Source of the DNA: Adiantum capillus-veneris
Lineage: Eukaryota > Streptophyta > Polypodiopsida > Polypodiales > Pteridaceae
Direction: 5' to 3'
Assembly (NCBI GenBank): GCA_014529385.2
Contig: CM043966.1
Span: 35,307,125 to 35,371,124, forward strand
DNA: 64,000 nucleotides
Part shown: in pieces, positions 11,452 through 23,856 of the stretch
How the letters are laid out: every line of letters begins with the position of its first letter
Numbering within the stretch: position 1 is the stretch's first letter
Program-made: the position numbers and the translations under genes
Notes under the pieces: model-generated
The model's database searches: none
The model's input: the letters and a program-made list of their open reading frames with translations, nothing else
Told to the model about the DNA's origin: nothing

Positions 11452-13308
11452 ACACTAGTACGAGAAATGATAGATTTCTTACTCTCAATTGAATGATCAC
11501 TCTCTCTTACAATGGCATAGAGCTCCCTTTCTAATCACCCCTAATACAACACATGCATATGCATAAACCAATGAGCTTCCACTCAAGATCTCCTTCTCAA
11601 GAGGTTGAGCTTGGCTTCTCAAGCTATAGCATAGTCCTCTTGCTTATGGCTCCCCCTTTTGTGTTAGCTACATCCTCCTTTTATAGAAATTTTCAGGGCT
11701 AGGGTTACTCCTCTAACCATGGTTGGGTTAGATTTTCAGCACTTACCTAATTTCTTTTGCTTGGAATTATCAAGAAGTTGGTGGGGATATATGAAGAAAA
11801 GAGAGAGGAGAGAAGTGGAGGTGATAGGACTTTTCATAGTAGGTTAGTGTTAGTAAATTAGTAGAGTTAGTATTTTTATTGATTTACAAATGGAATTGAA
11901 TATTTTCAATGGGAGTATCCATGTAGGATACAAATAGGAAAGAAAAAACTCTTAATAGGTAAGAAAATATGGATTTCTTACAATGTTGATGCTCCAAGTG
12001 TTTTGAGTAGGGTCAATTTTGACGCTTGTTGACGGTCCACTAGCTTTGACGGTACGTTTTTTCTCCACTCTTGACCTTGCTTGGGAGCCAACGAAATTGA
12101 ATATAAGTAATCAATCACCATGATACTGTCTTTCAAGGGAAGAGGCTGAATTTTGTGGCTTTTTTTATAGATATGGGTAATATGGAGGACGAAAAATGAG
12201 ACTAGGTGGTCAATTTTGGAATGGAAGTGTGTGTAGGAGACATGAGTTCACCATGGTTTCTCTTATTCTTCAAGGTTGAGAAGAAGGTGATTAGGGTGCA
12301 GAGAGGAGTGGTGAGAGAGGTGGGAATGATGAGTGGAGAAGTATGTGTAAAAGAGGAAAATGATAAGGTGGAAGAGGGAGTGTGGCTGCATAGCATGGGC
12401 AAAATGGGATCCACCAATAAAATCATAGCTCACAGCTCGTAGCTCAATAAAATATAAAAACAATTCAGGCAATAGTTTAGCCCATGAGCTACAACTTTTG
12501 CTTGTATCATCTTTCCAAATTCGGAGAGCAAGTGACCTTTAAAAATTCAGCAAAACCGACTATCTTTTCCCACTGCACAAAGTCCTTGTGGGGTCCTTCT
12601 TTGGATGATTCTTTTGAATGCCTCCAAGAGTGAGCCCTCCATAGTGCATGCATGCATGCCACATACCTTTGACCTTATTTGGTAGGTCTATAATTGAAGA
12701 TATTGTTGAGATCATGATATAAATGAATAGTACAACTAAGGAAATCAAATATTGAGGGGTCTAAAAAAATATGTACATGTCAAATATAAATAATATAGGT
12801 GGAAGAAATATAAAGGGGTCAAAATAAATCTCTCTCATTATAAGTCTACCATAAAAAGAAGAATATTTTTGGTGTTCTAATTCATGGGAGTAATAGAGAA
12901 TGGATGTAGGAAGGAAAAAATCACAATAGTGAAAAAATATACACATAAATAAATCTCTCTCATTATAAGTCTACCATAAAAAGAAGAATATTTTTGGTGT
13001 TCTAATTCATGGGAGTAATAGAGAATGGATGTAGGAAGGAAAAAATCACAATAGTGAAAAAATATACACATAAATAAAACTAGTTTTTTTGGATTTTTGT
13101 TGGGATGGAGTTACACCAAAAATAAAAGAAGCTTACATGAAATTATTTCTATATGGAATAAAGAGTATGCAAAATGGTAAGAAAAATTGCGGTAATGGTG
13201 AGTCAATGTACATAGCATAAATAACACACACGTAGGTAGAAATATTTAAATAAATACCAAAATAATTATGAAAAATCCTTATATTTAGGCCCTATATACA
13301 CTGAAATA
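11452..13308. repeat. long direct repeat, copy 2
   Basis: Second copy of 9505-11212. It is longer mainly because of an internal 125-bp tandem duplication (12826-13075). The corresponding 78-codon frame is open here too (12206-12442). Confidence 0.85.
12826..13075. repeat. 125-bp tandem duplication
   Basis: AAATCTCTCTCATTATAAGT recurs exactly 125 bp apart (12826 and 12951), and the two halves are virtually identical. Copy 1 of the long repeat has only one such unit, so the duplication arose after the long repeat duplicated. Confidence 0.9.
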
Positions 13309-13940
13309 TAAATGAATATTGAAAATGTCTAAACCTAATTCCTAATAACAATACATGCACTAAAGTAACAAGGTGACATTTACATATCAAAACAAAAATT
13401 TGAAAAAAATATTAATTATGAAAAATTCTAAAGTTAATCTCTAATAAAATAATACATGCATGAAAGTAATAAGGTGACATTTGCATATCAAAACCAAAAG
13501 TTGAAAAAAAATCTTAGTGGTGATAAATTTCTTTTATTTAAGGACAATTTATAATTTTTTGTTAGAATATTTGTAAATGAAAAGAAAATTTACAAAGAAA
13601 AAAGTATGTTTTAAATAAAAAAGTTGACAAGAACGTCATAAGATCCTTAAATGAAGAGACCCATTTATGAACTAAACAAAGATAAATAAAAGAAAGTCAA
13701 GTGAGCATTAAATAAAGGGACCAAATTACAATGATGAAAAGAGACACTTACATGATAAAAAATATATATAACCTTCATAAAACTTATAAACTAAACAAAG
13801 ATTTAAAAAAGAAAAAAATCCAAGTGAGCATTAAATAAAGGGACCAAATTACAACGATGGAACGATCCAGTTATATTCTAAAAAGAAAAATATAACCTTT
13901 ATAAAACAAGGAAGTCAATTGAGAATTAAAATAAGGGACC
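13309..13940. other. AT-rich target region of LTR element 1
   Basis: Very AT-rich, no coding signal. About three degenerate ~120-130-bp repeats carry AAATAAAGGGACCAAATTAC near 13710 and 13835 and ATTAAAATAAGGGACC at 13925. The next such unit continues after the LTR element at 24776, so the element landed inside this repeat. Confidence 0.6.
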
Positions 13941-14832
13941 TGTTAACTGAGTCAATGTCAATTAATAGAAGCTGCTAAAGGCCAAAGACGTACGGATGCA
14001 CATCGAGGATGAATACAAAGAAACAGTAAAGATTGGAGTTACACGTTTTTCACGTTTTTTCAAAATGGTAATGTATTGTAAATTCACGATTTATTTCAAG
14101 CCATTGTAATATTTTAATGTGTTTGGGGCTCAAGCTATAAAGAACGGGTCTAGTGTGCCTAGGTAGTAGATTTAGAAAGTGGTGGAGCCCTAAAGGCCTT
14201 GGGCACCCAGACATTGCATATTTTTACCCTAGGTATATAAAGCAATGTGTAAAAGAAATTAGGGTTCTCAAGCTCATTTGTTGAGAGTACTCTTTGGTGA
14301 GAGCTCTTGAGGTGTGTGGCTATGGAGTCCTTGAGCTTGTCCTTGCTCATGTGACTTGGTTAACACTAATCAATGCTTAATTCTCTTTTACTATGCATCT
14401 CTCATGTTTTTTATGATTGCCTATGATGCTTTGATTAGCTTGATCGTAACTAATTAGTGGTTAATCCCTCTCTAATATTGTGTTATTGCGCTCTCTTGCT
14501 TGTGTGTGCATGTAGGTTTGATTGGAATGTGATGCTCGATAGATCTATCTATGTGTGCTTGCGATTAGTGTGTTGCATGATAGGATTAGTGTTGTGTGCG
14601 TCTTGCAATCATTAGTGTGTGTGATTGGGTTGATTAGAGGTGAAGAGAAGTGGATGTGGAGATTTCCCTTCATTGTGGCTTAGCTCCTCCATAGGCCGAA
14701 ATCTCACCTCATAGAGTTAACCATTTGTGTTTCCATGATTAGCGTGTTTCCATGTCCTAGCTGGGTAGCTTATCCCTCCGGATTGATAATTTTGTTGGTC
14801 ATTGGAGCTATGCAACGATGGGACCCCCAACA
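13941..14832 (+). repeat. 5' LTR of LTR element 1
   Basis: 892 bp, TG...CA bounded, clearly similar to 23857-24775 with many substitutions and several indels, so the insertion is old. Contains AGGTATATAAAGCAATG, a TATA box. Confidence 0.88.
14233..14241 (+). promoter_or_regulatory. TATA box in 5' LTR
   Basis: GTATATAAA sits about 290 bp into the LTR, and the right LTR has GTATATAAG at the matching place. The expected transcript start (U3/R boundary) would be ~30 bp further on. Confidence 0.5.
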
Positions 14833-14856
14833 TTTGGCACAGTTGCAGGGGACGAT
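14833..14856 (+). other. primer-binding site of LTR element 1
   Basis: Immediately after the LTR CA end comes TTTGGCACAGTTGCAGGGGA. It is a degraded form of the TGGCGCCGTTGCCGGGGA type found in Athila/Tat elements and usually assigned to tRNA-Asp. The assignment is from family knowledge and was not checked against a tRNA. Confidence 0.6.
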
Positions 14857-16469
14857 GGCATACGCTAGTGTAATTGTGGCATAATCAATTGTGTTTCCTC
14901 ACTAATTTCACTTGTGTGTTTATGTTTTTGTGGATTTTGGATGCGTGTGCATGAAGCAATGTGTTCATTATTCCCTAATTTGTCACCGTATCTTGCCAAT
15001 TGTGTGTTTACACACTCTAATTTCACAGTAGTCCCTTGCTAATTTGACTAATTTTTGCTAACTTACACACTAATTTGCTATAAAGGATTGGAGCTTTCAA
15101 CCGTTCAATCGATCTTCATTGGAAAGGTAATCAAGGTGGTATTCTTAACCTCCCTAGAATCCAAAGATGTGTAGAATTGTGTAGAGACTCCACCATGATG
15201 CAATGTAATGTTGATGCTATGTTATTGCAATGCAATGTTGATGCTATGATGCTATGAAATTTTAAGATTGTTCATTTTCATGCCGTCGTAATGCCGAATT
15301 TTTTCAGATTTGATCGCGTATGAATTTGACAAGTTCAATTGCTAATTGGTGATTGTAGATTGCTAATTGGGTGCCTAATTGAGTTAATTGCATGCTTGAA
15401 TGGTCAATTGCAAGTGTGTGTGCACTAAAATCAAGTGTGTGTGTGTGCATTCTAATTGAATGTGTGTATGGCTACTTAAAGGTGTGTGTGCATTATTTTG
15501 CCCTTGTTTGTGCACCTAAAAATCAATGTGTGCTTAATGATTTCAATTGTGATGATTGATTTGTGTTGTGATCATGCCCAACTAGAGATTTGTGAAATCA
15601 CATTGCAATTTCGACAAGATTAACCCTTTTGTGTGCGTACCTAAAGATTGGTAAAAACTGCCAATTATTATAGTGTGTGCGTAAAAAGTACTTAATGTGC
15701 ATGATAAATTCAATTTTTGATTGCATGTTTGGTGTGTGAAATGGTTAATTGCTGCATTTTTGAGCTCAAAACAGGGATTTACACACTCCAAATGCGTCAA
15801 ATTTTGACCTATTTTTGCCGCTAATTTTATCGATTTAATTGCTTAGTTTGGATTTTTTAATCAAATTATTTGGCAATTGAATTGATGTGATTTTATTTGG
15901 CTGCACTAATCCTCTATGTGTGGAAAATTTTTGGATAATTTTGTAATTTTTTGGTTTTTTTTTTCTAATTTTTGCATTAATTTCTTGTTAATTCCATAAA
16001 AATTTGGTATGTTGCGATCTTTATGAGTTGTTTTGAATGTGTGTGTATGGTTTGATTTCGAGCGCATTTGGGCCATTTTTTTACTATTCAGGGGACCGGA
16101 TTGGCGATTTTGCCAAATTTGGTATTTTTGGTAAAAATTGCTATTTTTGGTGTGCTTTTGCATGTCGAAAGTGTTTGATTGTGACTGTCGATGATTTTCT
16201 AGATTCATATAATTTTTTGGAAAATTTTTGGACTTTTCGGGCAATTTTTTAGCGTTACGGCTAATTTTTGGCCTATTTTTGGCATTTTTGAACGACTAAA
16301 AATAAAATAATAAGAAAAATAAATCTCAAGTTTCGACGCCCTTGCCTTGCGGCGCATAAAAATTCTTTGTCAGATATCTCTTGGGATAGTTTCCTATGAT
16401 GTTAAAAATAATCTTCTTCTTTTTCCTCTGCCGACCGCTCTTGTCTCACTCCGCGGGTATACACACTCC

Positions 16470-16471
<2 letters not shown>
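14857..16471 (+). other. LTR element 1 leader, no clear coding
   Basis: TG-rich and T-rich sequence with GTGTGTG-type runs near 15415-15500 and TTTTTGG repeats near 15890-16290. No protein family is recognised in any frame. Confidence 0.4.

Positions 16472-16555
<84 letters not shown>
16472..16555. repeat. (CT)n microsatellite
   Basis: 84 bp of uninterrupted CT inside LTR element 1. Confidence 0.97.
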
Positions 16556-16558
<3 letters not shown>

Positions 16559-16769
16559 ACCCACAACCCTCCACTACACGCCAGGGCGCTTGCCACGTCA
16601 GTGCTGTCCACATCGCCTCTCTCTTTCTCCTCTTGCATGTGCAACAATGCTGCTATCCCATGCTCCGCAGTCATCACCCTTGTACTCGTCTCGCTGCTGT
16701 GACGCCGCCATCAGCGCTGCGGAAATTCGGGAGGTCAACGCCCACGTGTGCAGCCAAGTAAGAGGTAGT

Positions 16770-17430
16770 AAATTATTTTAAAAATAAAATAAATAAATTT
16801 TTAAAAAATCACAAAAATCATTAAATATTTAAAAAAATCAAAATATCAAAGAAAAACAAAAAAGGATTTAAAAATTACATAAAAAGTAAATTAAAAAATT
16901 AAAAAATACAAAAAACAATTAAAAAATAAAAAAATCCAATAAAAAATAATAAAAAAGGATTAGAAAATCACAAAAAATTTATTAAAAGAAAAAAATCATA
17001 AAAAATAAAAAAGAAGTTTAAATAAAAAGAAAATAAAAAACTCATAAAAAATTAGCCAAAAAAAGTAAAAAAACTCATAGAAAATTCATAAAAAAATAAA
17101 AAATTGATCTAATAGTTCACAAAAACGCAAAAATTTTTGAAAAATAAAAAATTCGAAGAAAAAAATCACCAAAACAGTAAAAAAACCCACAAAATTTCAT
17201 AAATTGATCAAAAAATCACAATAAATTTCATAAAACATTAAAAAATTCTAAAATTCACAAAAAAAGAAAAATCTCAAAAAAAATATAAAAAATCAAAACT
17301 TTTTTAAGAAAAATCATAAAAATATCAAAAAATAGAAAATTAAAAATTTCATAAAAATCTAATAAAAATAAAAAGAAAGTCATCGAAAGTGCCAAAAAAA
17401 CAAAAAGGGCTAGAAAAGCAAAAAAGCAAC
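16770..17430. repeat. A-rich low-complexity tract
   Basis: About 660 bp dominated by AAAAAT and AAATCA words, with almost no G on this strand for long stretches. It lies between the microsatellite and the decayed coding part of LTR element 1. Confidence 0.8.
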
Positions 17431-20309
17431 ACCGAGAAATCACATACGAACAAAAATTAAAAGCCAAAAAGCAAGGCCGGAGAAGTGTACCATAAAACGA
17501 GCAAAAATCGAGAACAGAGCCAAGAAAAAAAGCTAGCAGACCATGCAAAAGCGAACAAGTTGAGAAAAGCGAACCCCGAAAAGTGACCACAAAGGAAACC
17601 AGATCAGCCGAAAAAAAAACTGAGCAAAACGACCAAGTCAAAGCCGTTTGAGGGGTAGATAAATTTCAAAATTTGGAACGCTAGAAATTGGCAAGTGCAA
17701 TTATTGCATTGCAAATTAGCTTCTAGTTGGACGAACAGGGCCACTCACATGTGATTGCAGATTAGGCTTGTAAGAACATCAGACATTCTGCTGATCAATA
17801 CCAAAATCTGCTAAGAGATAATTTTTATAGATCAAGCCAACATGGACTCAAATCGAGCCGAGAATTCAAGTACAATCAAGCAAGCTAGTAGCAGTGGCAA
17901 CACAAGCACAACTGCAACATAGCAGATTTTATAGCTATATGGCTATAATGGAGATAAAGTTTTATATGCAGATTCAGACAACCATAATTACTTAATGAGC
18001 AGAAAAAGCAACACAGGAGCCAAGATCCTATTGATCAGAGTAAAGCCAGACTCAGAGAACTCCTAGATGCTCATAGACTTCAGTGGAGCCAGGTATTGCA
18101 AGCTCAAAGATGAAGTGCAGATAGAAGTTCAGAAAGTCAACCCAAGTGTTTATCCAGAAACTTGCACAACTCTGCAAAGCATCCATTTAGTGCACATGCA
18201 ATCAAGGTCATTGTACATGGATTACAGTGGTCATATCTATGATCGAGAACCAGAATTGCAAGATCCAACAGATCAACCAATAGAAGCCAATCTAATTGGA
18301 GAACCAAGCGAAAGAAGGAACAAAGGTCAAGATGGAGCATTCTACAACTTGACGCTTAGTGTTTTAAAAGAAGATGCCGACAATTTGGCAAGCACATAAA
18401 TTGAAACCTCTCAGCTAGAGCTTGATATGACAGAACCAAATGAAATACCACCAGTCATGTCATATTGCTCAGATTGTGGACGAAAAGGTGGACATTTTTT
18501 TGAACATTGTCCAAGAAACCCAAACAACAGGGACACATCAACTGCCAAGCAAGGATGCGAATCTCGACGTAGGTGCATCTAACTCGTATATTTTAATGCA
18601 ATTAGATGATTCTGCATTACCATTAGAAGCACCACTAAAAGCACTGCAAATTCAAAATCAGCATAAAGATGCATAGATACCTAAAAAGCTTAAAATTGAT
18701 TCTTTGAACAACAAATTCCTGCATGATTTTGGTCAAGATGTCCATATATCACAAAATGTTGAAAAGACTGTTAGGTTTGCAAATGATTTTGCATCCACTC
18801 CCACAAGTGTGCAATCATTCACGAGTCTAAGGGACACATCAAACAAAAAGATGTTAGCATTGTATAGCATACATGATTTATATGCACACTATGTAGACCA
18901 AAAAGGGAAACTGTACAAAAAGGATCAACCAGTGTTTGAATGGCCCACATACCACCTCATAGAAGTGCATCTAGTGTGATAGATAAAAAAGGATGGTTCA
19001 TATCAGAGGAAAGTATTTATTATAGTTCATCCCCTCTGGAGATGAAGGATATTACCCGAGTGAACCCAGAAATCTGCTCTCCTCCATTGGAAATCAAGCT
19101 TCGATGTTGTAACCCAACGAGTATATACTTTGACCAAAACAGTCGTAGATATAGATGAGAGTCTAGCATCTATGATGCCTAGGATCCTGAAACCACAGAA
19201 GCTCATATCATAGGAGACCCATGGGATAGATAAAATCAAGGCAAATATAATGCTATCTACAGCTTAACTTGGGGAATAATTTGTCATGTTTCATGGAGAT
19301 ACATAGGAAACTATGCAAAAGGTTTATAGATACCAAACATCAAAAGTGCTACCCAAAGTGTACCTTCACAGTCCCAAAACATGAGACTAAATCAGAGCCA
19401 AACAATTTTGAACTATAAGAAAGCACGCTATAGTGATCACCCTAGGAAGGGGGGAGTTGTAAATCCATCAAGCTCAGCTTATGTACCAAGAAATGCTACA
19501 CCAATTAGAAGCCCTGGAGCTTCTAGACAAAAATCCTCTTCAAAGCGGAAACCATTGAAAGATCATATGGTTGTTGGAAGTTTCCAATTGACCCAGATTC
19601 CATCAGAGTCTACAAACAATTGCCTCTATGAAGATCATCAAGGATAGAAGTTTCATCTAATCTCCAAAAGTACAAGTCAAAAACCGACAAATCCAGTAGT
19701 GTTCAAAGAGTTACATGTGACCAAGCTCACATATGCATATTGAGATGCACAGGGTAACGAATATCAGCAAGATCATGACCTTGTACAAACCCCTACAGAT
19801 GGCCCGACTGAAGTCAAAGACTATCTAAAGATGATGCAAAGCCTCAAGCTGCCAGAACAGGTGATAGAAAATTCAAAATCAATGGGAGCTAAAGTTCAGA
19901 AGCCTACATGAAGGTCACCACCAAAATCTCCTCCGAAGAGACAAATTCTATCAGAAAGTACAGTGGATCTATTAAGATCAAGGGTTACTCAGATGTAGGA
20001 GGACAATGCTCAACATTGCAAAAAAGTACAGTATCACAGTCATACGAGTCGACATTAACAAAAGCAGGTGGTCAAAGTAAAGAAAATGTAGATAGAGCTC
20101 AACCAAAGGACACTGCCACAACAAACTCAGTAAATACAATAATAATCCTGAGACGATCAAGGCGACATTGTTTTTGATGAGAATGAAGAAAAATTCTCAA
20201 GTGAAGTAAAGCTAGATTTTCAGCTAGACAAGAACCTCATGTCCTTTTGCACTTGGAAAAGATGTGGACAACTGCAGTTGGAAGATGCTCCTGAATTTGT
20301 GAGCATATC

Positions 20310-20475
20310 TAGAGACAAATGAGTAGAATGTTGGGGAATCATCTCCACCACCATTGAAGTAAGTTCATAGATCATCATAGCTTAATTCCACGTGATCACA
20401 GCAAAAGATATGACATACAACATCATAATGGGAATGCCAAGTGCCCAGAAGATGTTGGAGTTACAGAATGTAAAC
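20310..20475 (+). pseudogene. retropepsin-like C-half, first piece
   Basis: Translation through stops gives WGIISTTIEVSS, then FHVITAKDMTYNIIMGMPSA. It resembles the carboxyl half of a retroviral-type aspartic protease, where a Y-x-I-I-x-G-M-P strand closes the fold. No DTG catalytic triad is visible upstream within this frame. Confidence 0.4.
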
Positions 20476-20931
20476 AGGATGCAGCCTTCAGAGACAACCA
20501 AGAATGAAGACCAACAATGGTCACCCACAAATGACAACACAAGGTCCTCAAGCAGCACACTTGAAATGGAGACTTATATCAAATCAGACCTTGTTGAAGA
20601 TGATTCATCTCCATCGAGCAGAAATTCAGAAGAGCTTAAAGCAAATCATGCAATAGCAAGTGTAGATCAAACAGAACAAAGAACAACCATGAAAGCTATT
20701 GAGTAGAGAATGCCACCAAAGCCAGAAGTTAAGAAGAACCGGGTTGCAAAAAATCAAAAAGCAATAGGAAGCCTAAATATCCAAACATTGCCAGTCAATT
20801 CAGCCTATTCAAGTCAGATTGGAAGACAGAGTCTCAAATCACCCTCCATAGAGAAACATTTAGATCAAGATGAGACTATGGCAAAAGCAGGGAAGAGATC
20901 TTCAATAGAACCAGCAAAGAGAATAGCTATA

Positions 20932-21047
20932 GGTCTTAGCAGTACAAAAGGAGCAAGTGTCAGATGCAATGCTCTACTAGATAAAGAAGGGTCTTAGCAG
21001 TACAAAAGGAACAAGTGTCAGATGCAATGCTCTACTAGATAAAGAAG
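20932..21047. repeat. 58-bp tandem duplication over protease motif
   Basis: GGTCTTAGCAGTACAAAAGG starts at 20932 and again at 20990. The two copies are nearly identical, so this is a recent slippage event inside the old element. Confidence 0.9.
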
Positions 21048-21316
21048 CAAATTGCAATATGGGTGCAGCCAACAACCAGAGCATTCTAGAGATTCCTCAG
21101 GGAAAGCTAGATAATAGAGAAATCATGGGTAAGGCTACAAGTCAAGAAGAAATGGTTGCTACCCTTAGCATCCAAAATCATGAAGAGCAAGTAAAGTTTC
21201 AGGTGAAGCCTTCAAAGGAAATTCTTGCAGATGTCATCCTTGGACATCAATGGTTAGATAAAAAACAAGGCCTACAAAGAAGATACAATGTTAATACTCT
21301 CTTCTCTAAGAGGTAG
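20932..21316 (+). pseudogene. retropepsin-like domain, second piece, DTG replaced by DKE
   Basis: SVRCNALLDKEANCNMGA followed ~60 residues later by ADVILGHQWLDKK has the layout of a retropepsin (ALLDTGA ... ILG-WL). At the catalytic place the sequence reads D-K-E, so the enzyme would be inactive. A 58-bp tandem duplication (20932-21047) repeats the region just upstream and over this motif and adds a stop to the first copy. Confidence 0.5.
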
Positions 21317-22420
21317 CAAGCAACAATTACAGATACCGTTAATGCTAGATTCAGAGTTGCAAAAGTCACAAGAATTGAAGACAAATCTTGCAAATGAAGG
21401 TAAAGCCAAAGTGGACCTCCCACTGACTAGCAAAAGAAGATGTGACAACATACACCTCTACATCAAAGAACCCTCAGGGATGATTCTTCACGCAAGTTAG
21501 ACTTTCAAAACTTCAAGTCAATTGCTGACCCAACTGAAACCTCTAAGAAGACACCCAAAAAAGCAAAGATATATCAACCCAAGTACTCAAGAAATCAAAA
21601 TAAAGTAAAGCAAGTGTTTGTTCGGAGAAGTTTAGTCAAAGTCAATGATCCAATTTGGATTAAAGATAGGAAATCAACACAGAAAGACAAACACATGGGA
21701 TGGATAGCATCACAATGGAGCTTAAAAGAACAGGAGTACGATGGAGGTAATAAACAGATATGGGTGCCAAAATCGCAGGTTAGAGCATATGAAGTGAAAT
21801 CAAGACCCTCCCAAGAAAGAAGGCCCACAAGGTATCAACCTTGACAATATCCTAGGATACCTAAGAAGCATGTATACAACTGAATAGCATTGAAAGATGC
21901 TAAAGTCTACCACAACTCTCAACAAGAGGATACAAAACAATGACGGATTTCAAAGAATGTTCCTCTTGGACAAGGATTCTACACAGGCTATACAAAGATT
22001 TGGCTACTAGTCAACCACAAGACAACTACAACTACACCAAACTTGCATGAAGATCTCAAGAACTCAACAAGACCTAGAGCAAAGAAAAGTCAACGAAGGA
22101 GTTACAAAGGTCCTCAAGAGATTTGGATTCCTAAGTCTTCCAATGCTCCTAGTCAAAAGCCAAATGCCAATAGTGAACAAAGGCCTACAACAACATCAAA
22201 AACTTCTTACAACAGGCCCAATTGGAGAATCAAACGGATAATGGAGTCTTCACAGTCAAAGAAGGACAATCCAACCGATGAAAATGCAGATTCAAAGAAG
22301 ATAAAACAGGTATGGCAAAAGAAACCTTCAATGCCAACTGGGTCCTTCACTAATCCTGTTTTTGAGGATTCAAGCTTACATTTACCTGAAGAAATGTTTG
22401 TAGTAAGCACAAGAATGTAA

Positions 22421-22980
22421 AAGTAAGCACAAGAATGTAAAAAGTCAAGTCGTCAGGGTGCAAAAAACACTCTTTGGCATAGTCAGAGTCGGGCTACTGA
22501 GCCATAAAATGAGCAAAGCATTAGTCCCAAAGCTTCAAGTCATATTAAACTATGTGCTAAGAGTCGTAGTTATTAGGCTTACGCTCAAGCTGGAAGAGTT
22601 GAGCATATCAAAGTCATGTCGCTCATGCTGGATGAGATGAGCATAAGAGTCGAAGTCTATTAACTTAAAATTGGTGGAGTGTCGTAGATTTCAACACTCA
22701 CGCACAATGCATAGTAAGATGAGAGCACATATCCTCGTCAACAAAAACCATTGTTAAAGGTGTGACAGCTTGCAAAGCCATGTCATATGCTTTTATAGCT
22801 ACACCATCTTTCTGAAGAACCCCTCAAAATACTTCTTGCATAGCATATTGTTTTCCATGCATTTTTGTGTGTGCATAAATAGGATGTCCCATCATTGGAC
22901 ATATCCATTAGACACTCTTTTTGCTACCACCTATGTACCTTGAGTGGACTACAATAGGAAAACCAATGTCATGCTAACTG
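22421..22980 (+). other. LTR element 1, 3' non-coding part
   Basis: No coding signal. A 20-bp duplication (GTAAGCACAAGAATGTAAAA) occurs at about 22403-22440. The remainder is unremarkable. Confidence 0.4.
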
Positions 22981-22984
22981 GAAA

Positions 22985-23400
22985 GTCATATAGTGGAGTC
23001 AATGCTGGACGAACATGAAGCTTGGTGACTACCCAAAGCTCCCTATTGCTTGGTGTTGACCTTGGCATTAAAGCCATTACAAGCGACATCAAAGAACTTG
23101 GGGCATGATAGCGGACAACGAAAAGACAAGTCAAACAGTGGATCAACACTGAGCGAATAGAAAGCTTGGTGACTACCCAACGCTCCCTATCGCTTGGTGT
23201 TGACCTTCGTATGACCGACGATGAAGACCATGGTGATGTGATTACAAAAATGTAGTTAAGTCGATACTGGGTGAATAGGAATCTTGGGGACTGCCCAACG
23301 CTCCCCATCGCTTGGAGTTGACCTCGGGGTTAAAATCATTACATGCGACAGTGGAGTCAACACCGCTCCCCATCGCTTGGTACTGACCTTGGCAAATTGG
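22985..23400. repeat. ~110-145-bp tandem repeat, about 4 copies
   Basis: Copies begin near 22990, 23137, 23250 and 23350. Each contains AGTGGAGTCAA-like and CAACGCTCCC(T/C)ATCGCTTGG segments followed by GTTGACCT. The last copy has an internal deletion. This lies in the 3' non-coding part of LTR element 1. Confidence 0.8.
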
Positions 23401-23843
23401 TGTTGGCCCAGTAATCTTTCATGGATATCACATAATTTAATTCCATATCTATCAGCAAATAATCCCTTGAGTAGTTTATTAATATTTCCCATGCTAATAA
23501 GTACTTCAATAATGTGCGTATCCCAAAGATCCTTTATTTCCACTGGGTTTTTTTTCCTTTGGTCATCCAGGTATTATACCCTAATTTAGAACCTCATCAT
23601 TCTACTTCCCTTGTACATACATTTCATAAATAAACAACAGCCTCCTCATTATGCTATTACAACGGACAAATGCAACATTATCTCTCACATCAAACATATT
23701 TAGACCAATGAATATGCTCCAGCAAATTGAACCTTATCAACAAATTCAACGACAAAATGAATACTATCAGCCCATCAACAACTAATCAAAACCTTCCATA
23801 GCCTCCACAAACACTTTTCAACAGTGCCCGAGGGCACTAAAAT

Positions 23844-23856
23844 CGGAAGGGGGGAA
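23844..23856 (+). other. polypurine tract of LTR element 1
   Basis: GGAAGGGGGGAA lies directly before the TGTT start of the right LTR, which is the position expected for plus-strand priming. The same 12-nt tract precedes the 3' LTR of LTR element 2 on the minus strand (47840-47852). Confidence 0.75.

Larger units (their letters stand above)
18067..22420 (+). pseudogene. decayed polyprotein of LTR element 1, with repeated module and IW(V/I)PKS motifs
   Basis: A series of plus-strand open pieces is linked across stops and frameshifts (18067-18399, 18440-18676, 18704-18979, 18940-19158, 19381-19647, 20392-20706, 20710-20997, 21059-21316, 21614-21844, 22043-22420). At 18465-18510 a zinc-knuckle-like CSDCGRKGGHFFEHC has spacing CX2CX5HX4C, one residue longer than the usual gag knuckle. 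Four related modules (18145-18366, 18854-18976, 19051-19280, 19700-19840) share Y-x-D-x-x-G-x-x-Y followed by a PTD-P-E segment. Near the end, IWVPKS (about 21755) and IWIPKS (about 22105) recur in lysine-rich surroundings. The protease-like pieces are listed separately. No polymerase is visible. The composition fits an unusual gag-protease polyprotein, but the module matches no family I can name. Confidence 0.55.

Noticed and set aside
10234-12442. 78-codon plus frame conserved in both long direct repeats (and an overlapping minus frame)
   Set aside because: Conservation follows from the repeat duplication, both strands are equally open, and no family is recognised.
16347-16761. SLSLSL and ERERER proteins over (CT)n or (GA)n here and at 26.8-30.8 kb, 40.3 kb and 58 kb
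   Set aside because: Pure microsatellite translations.
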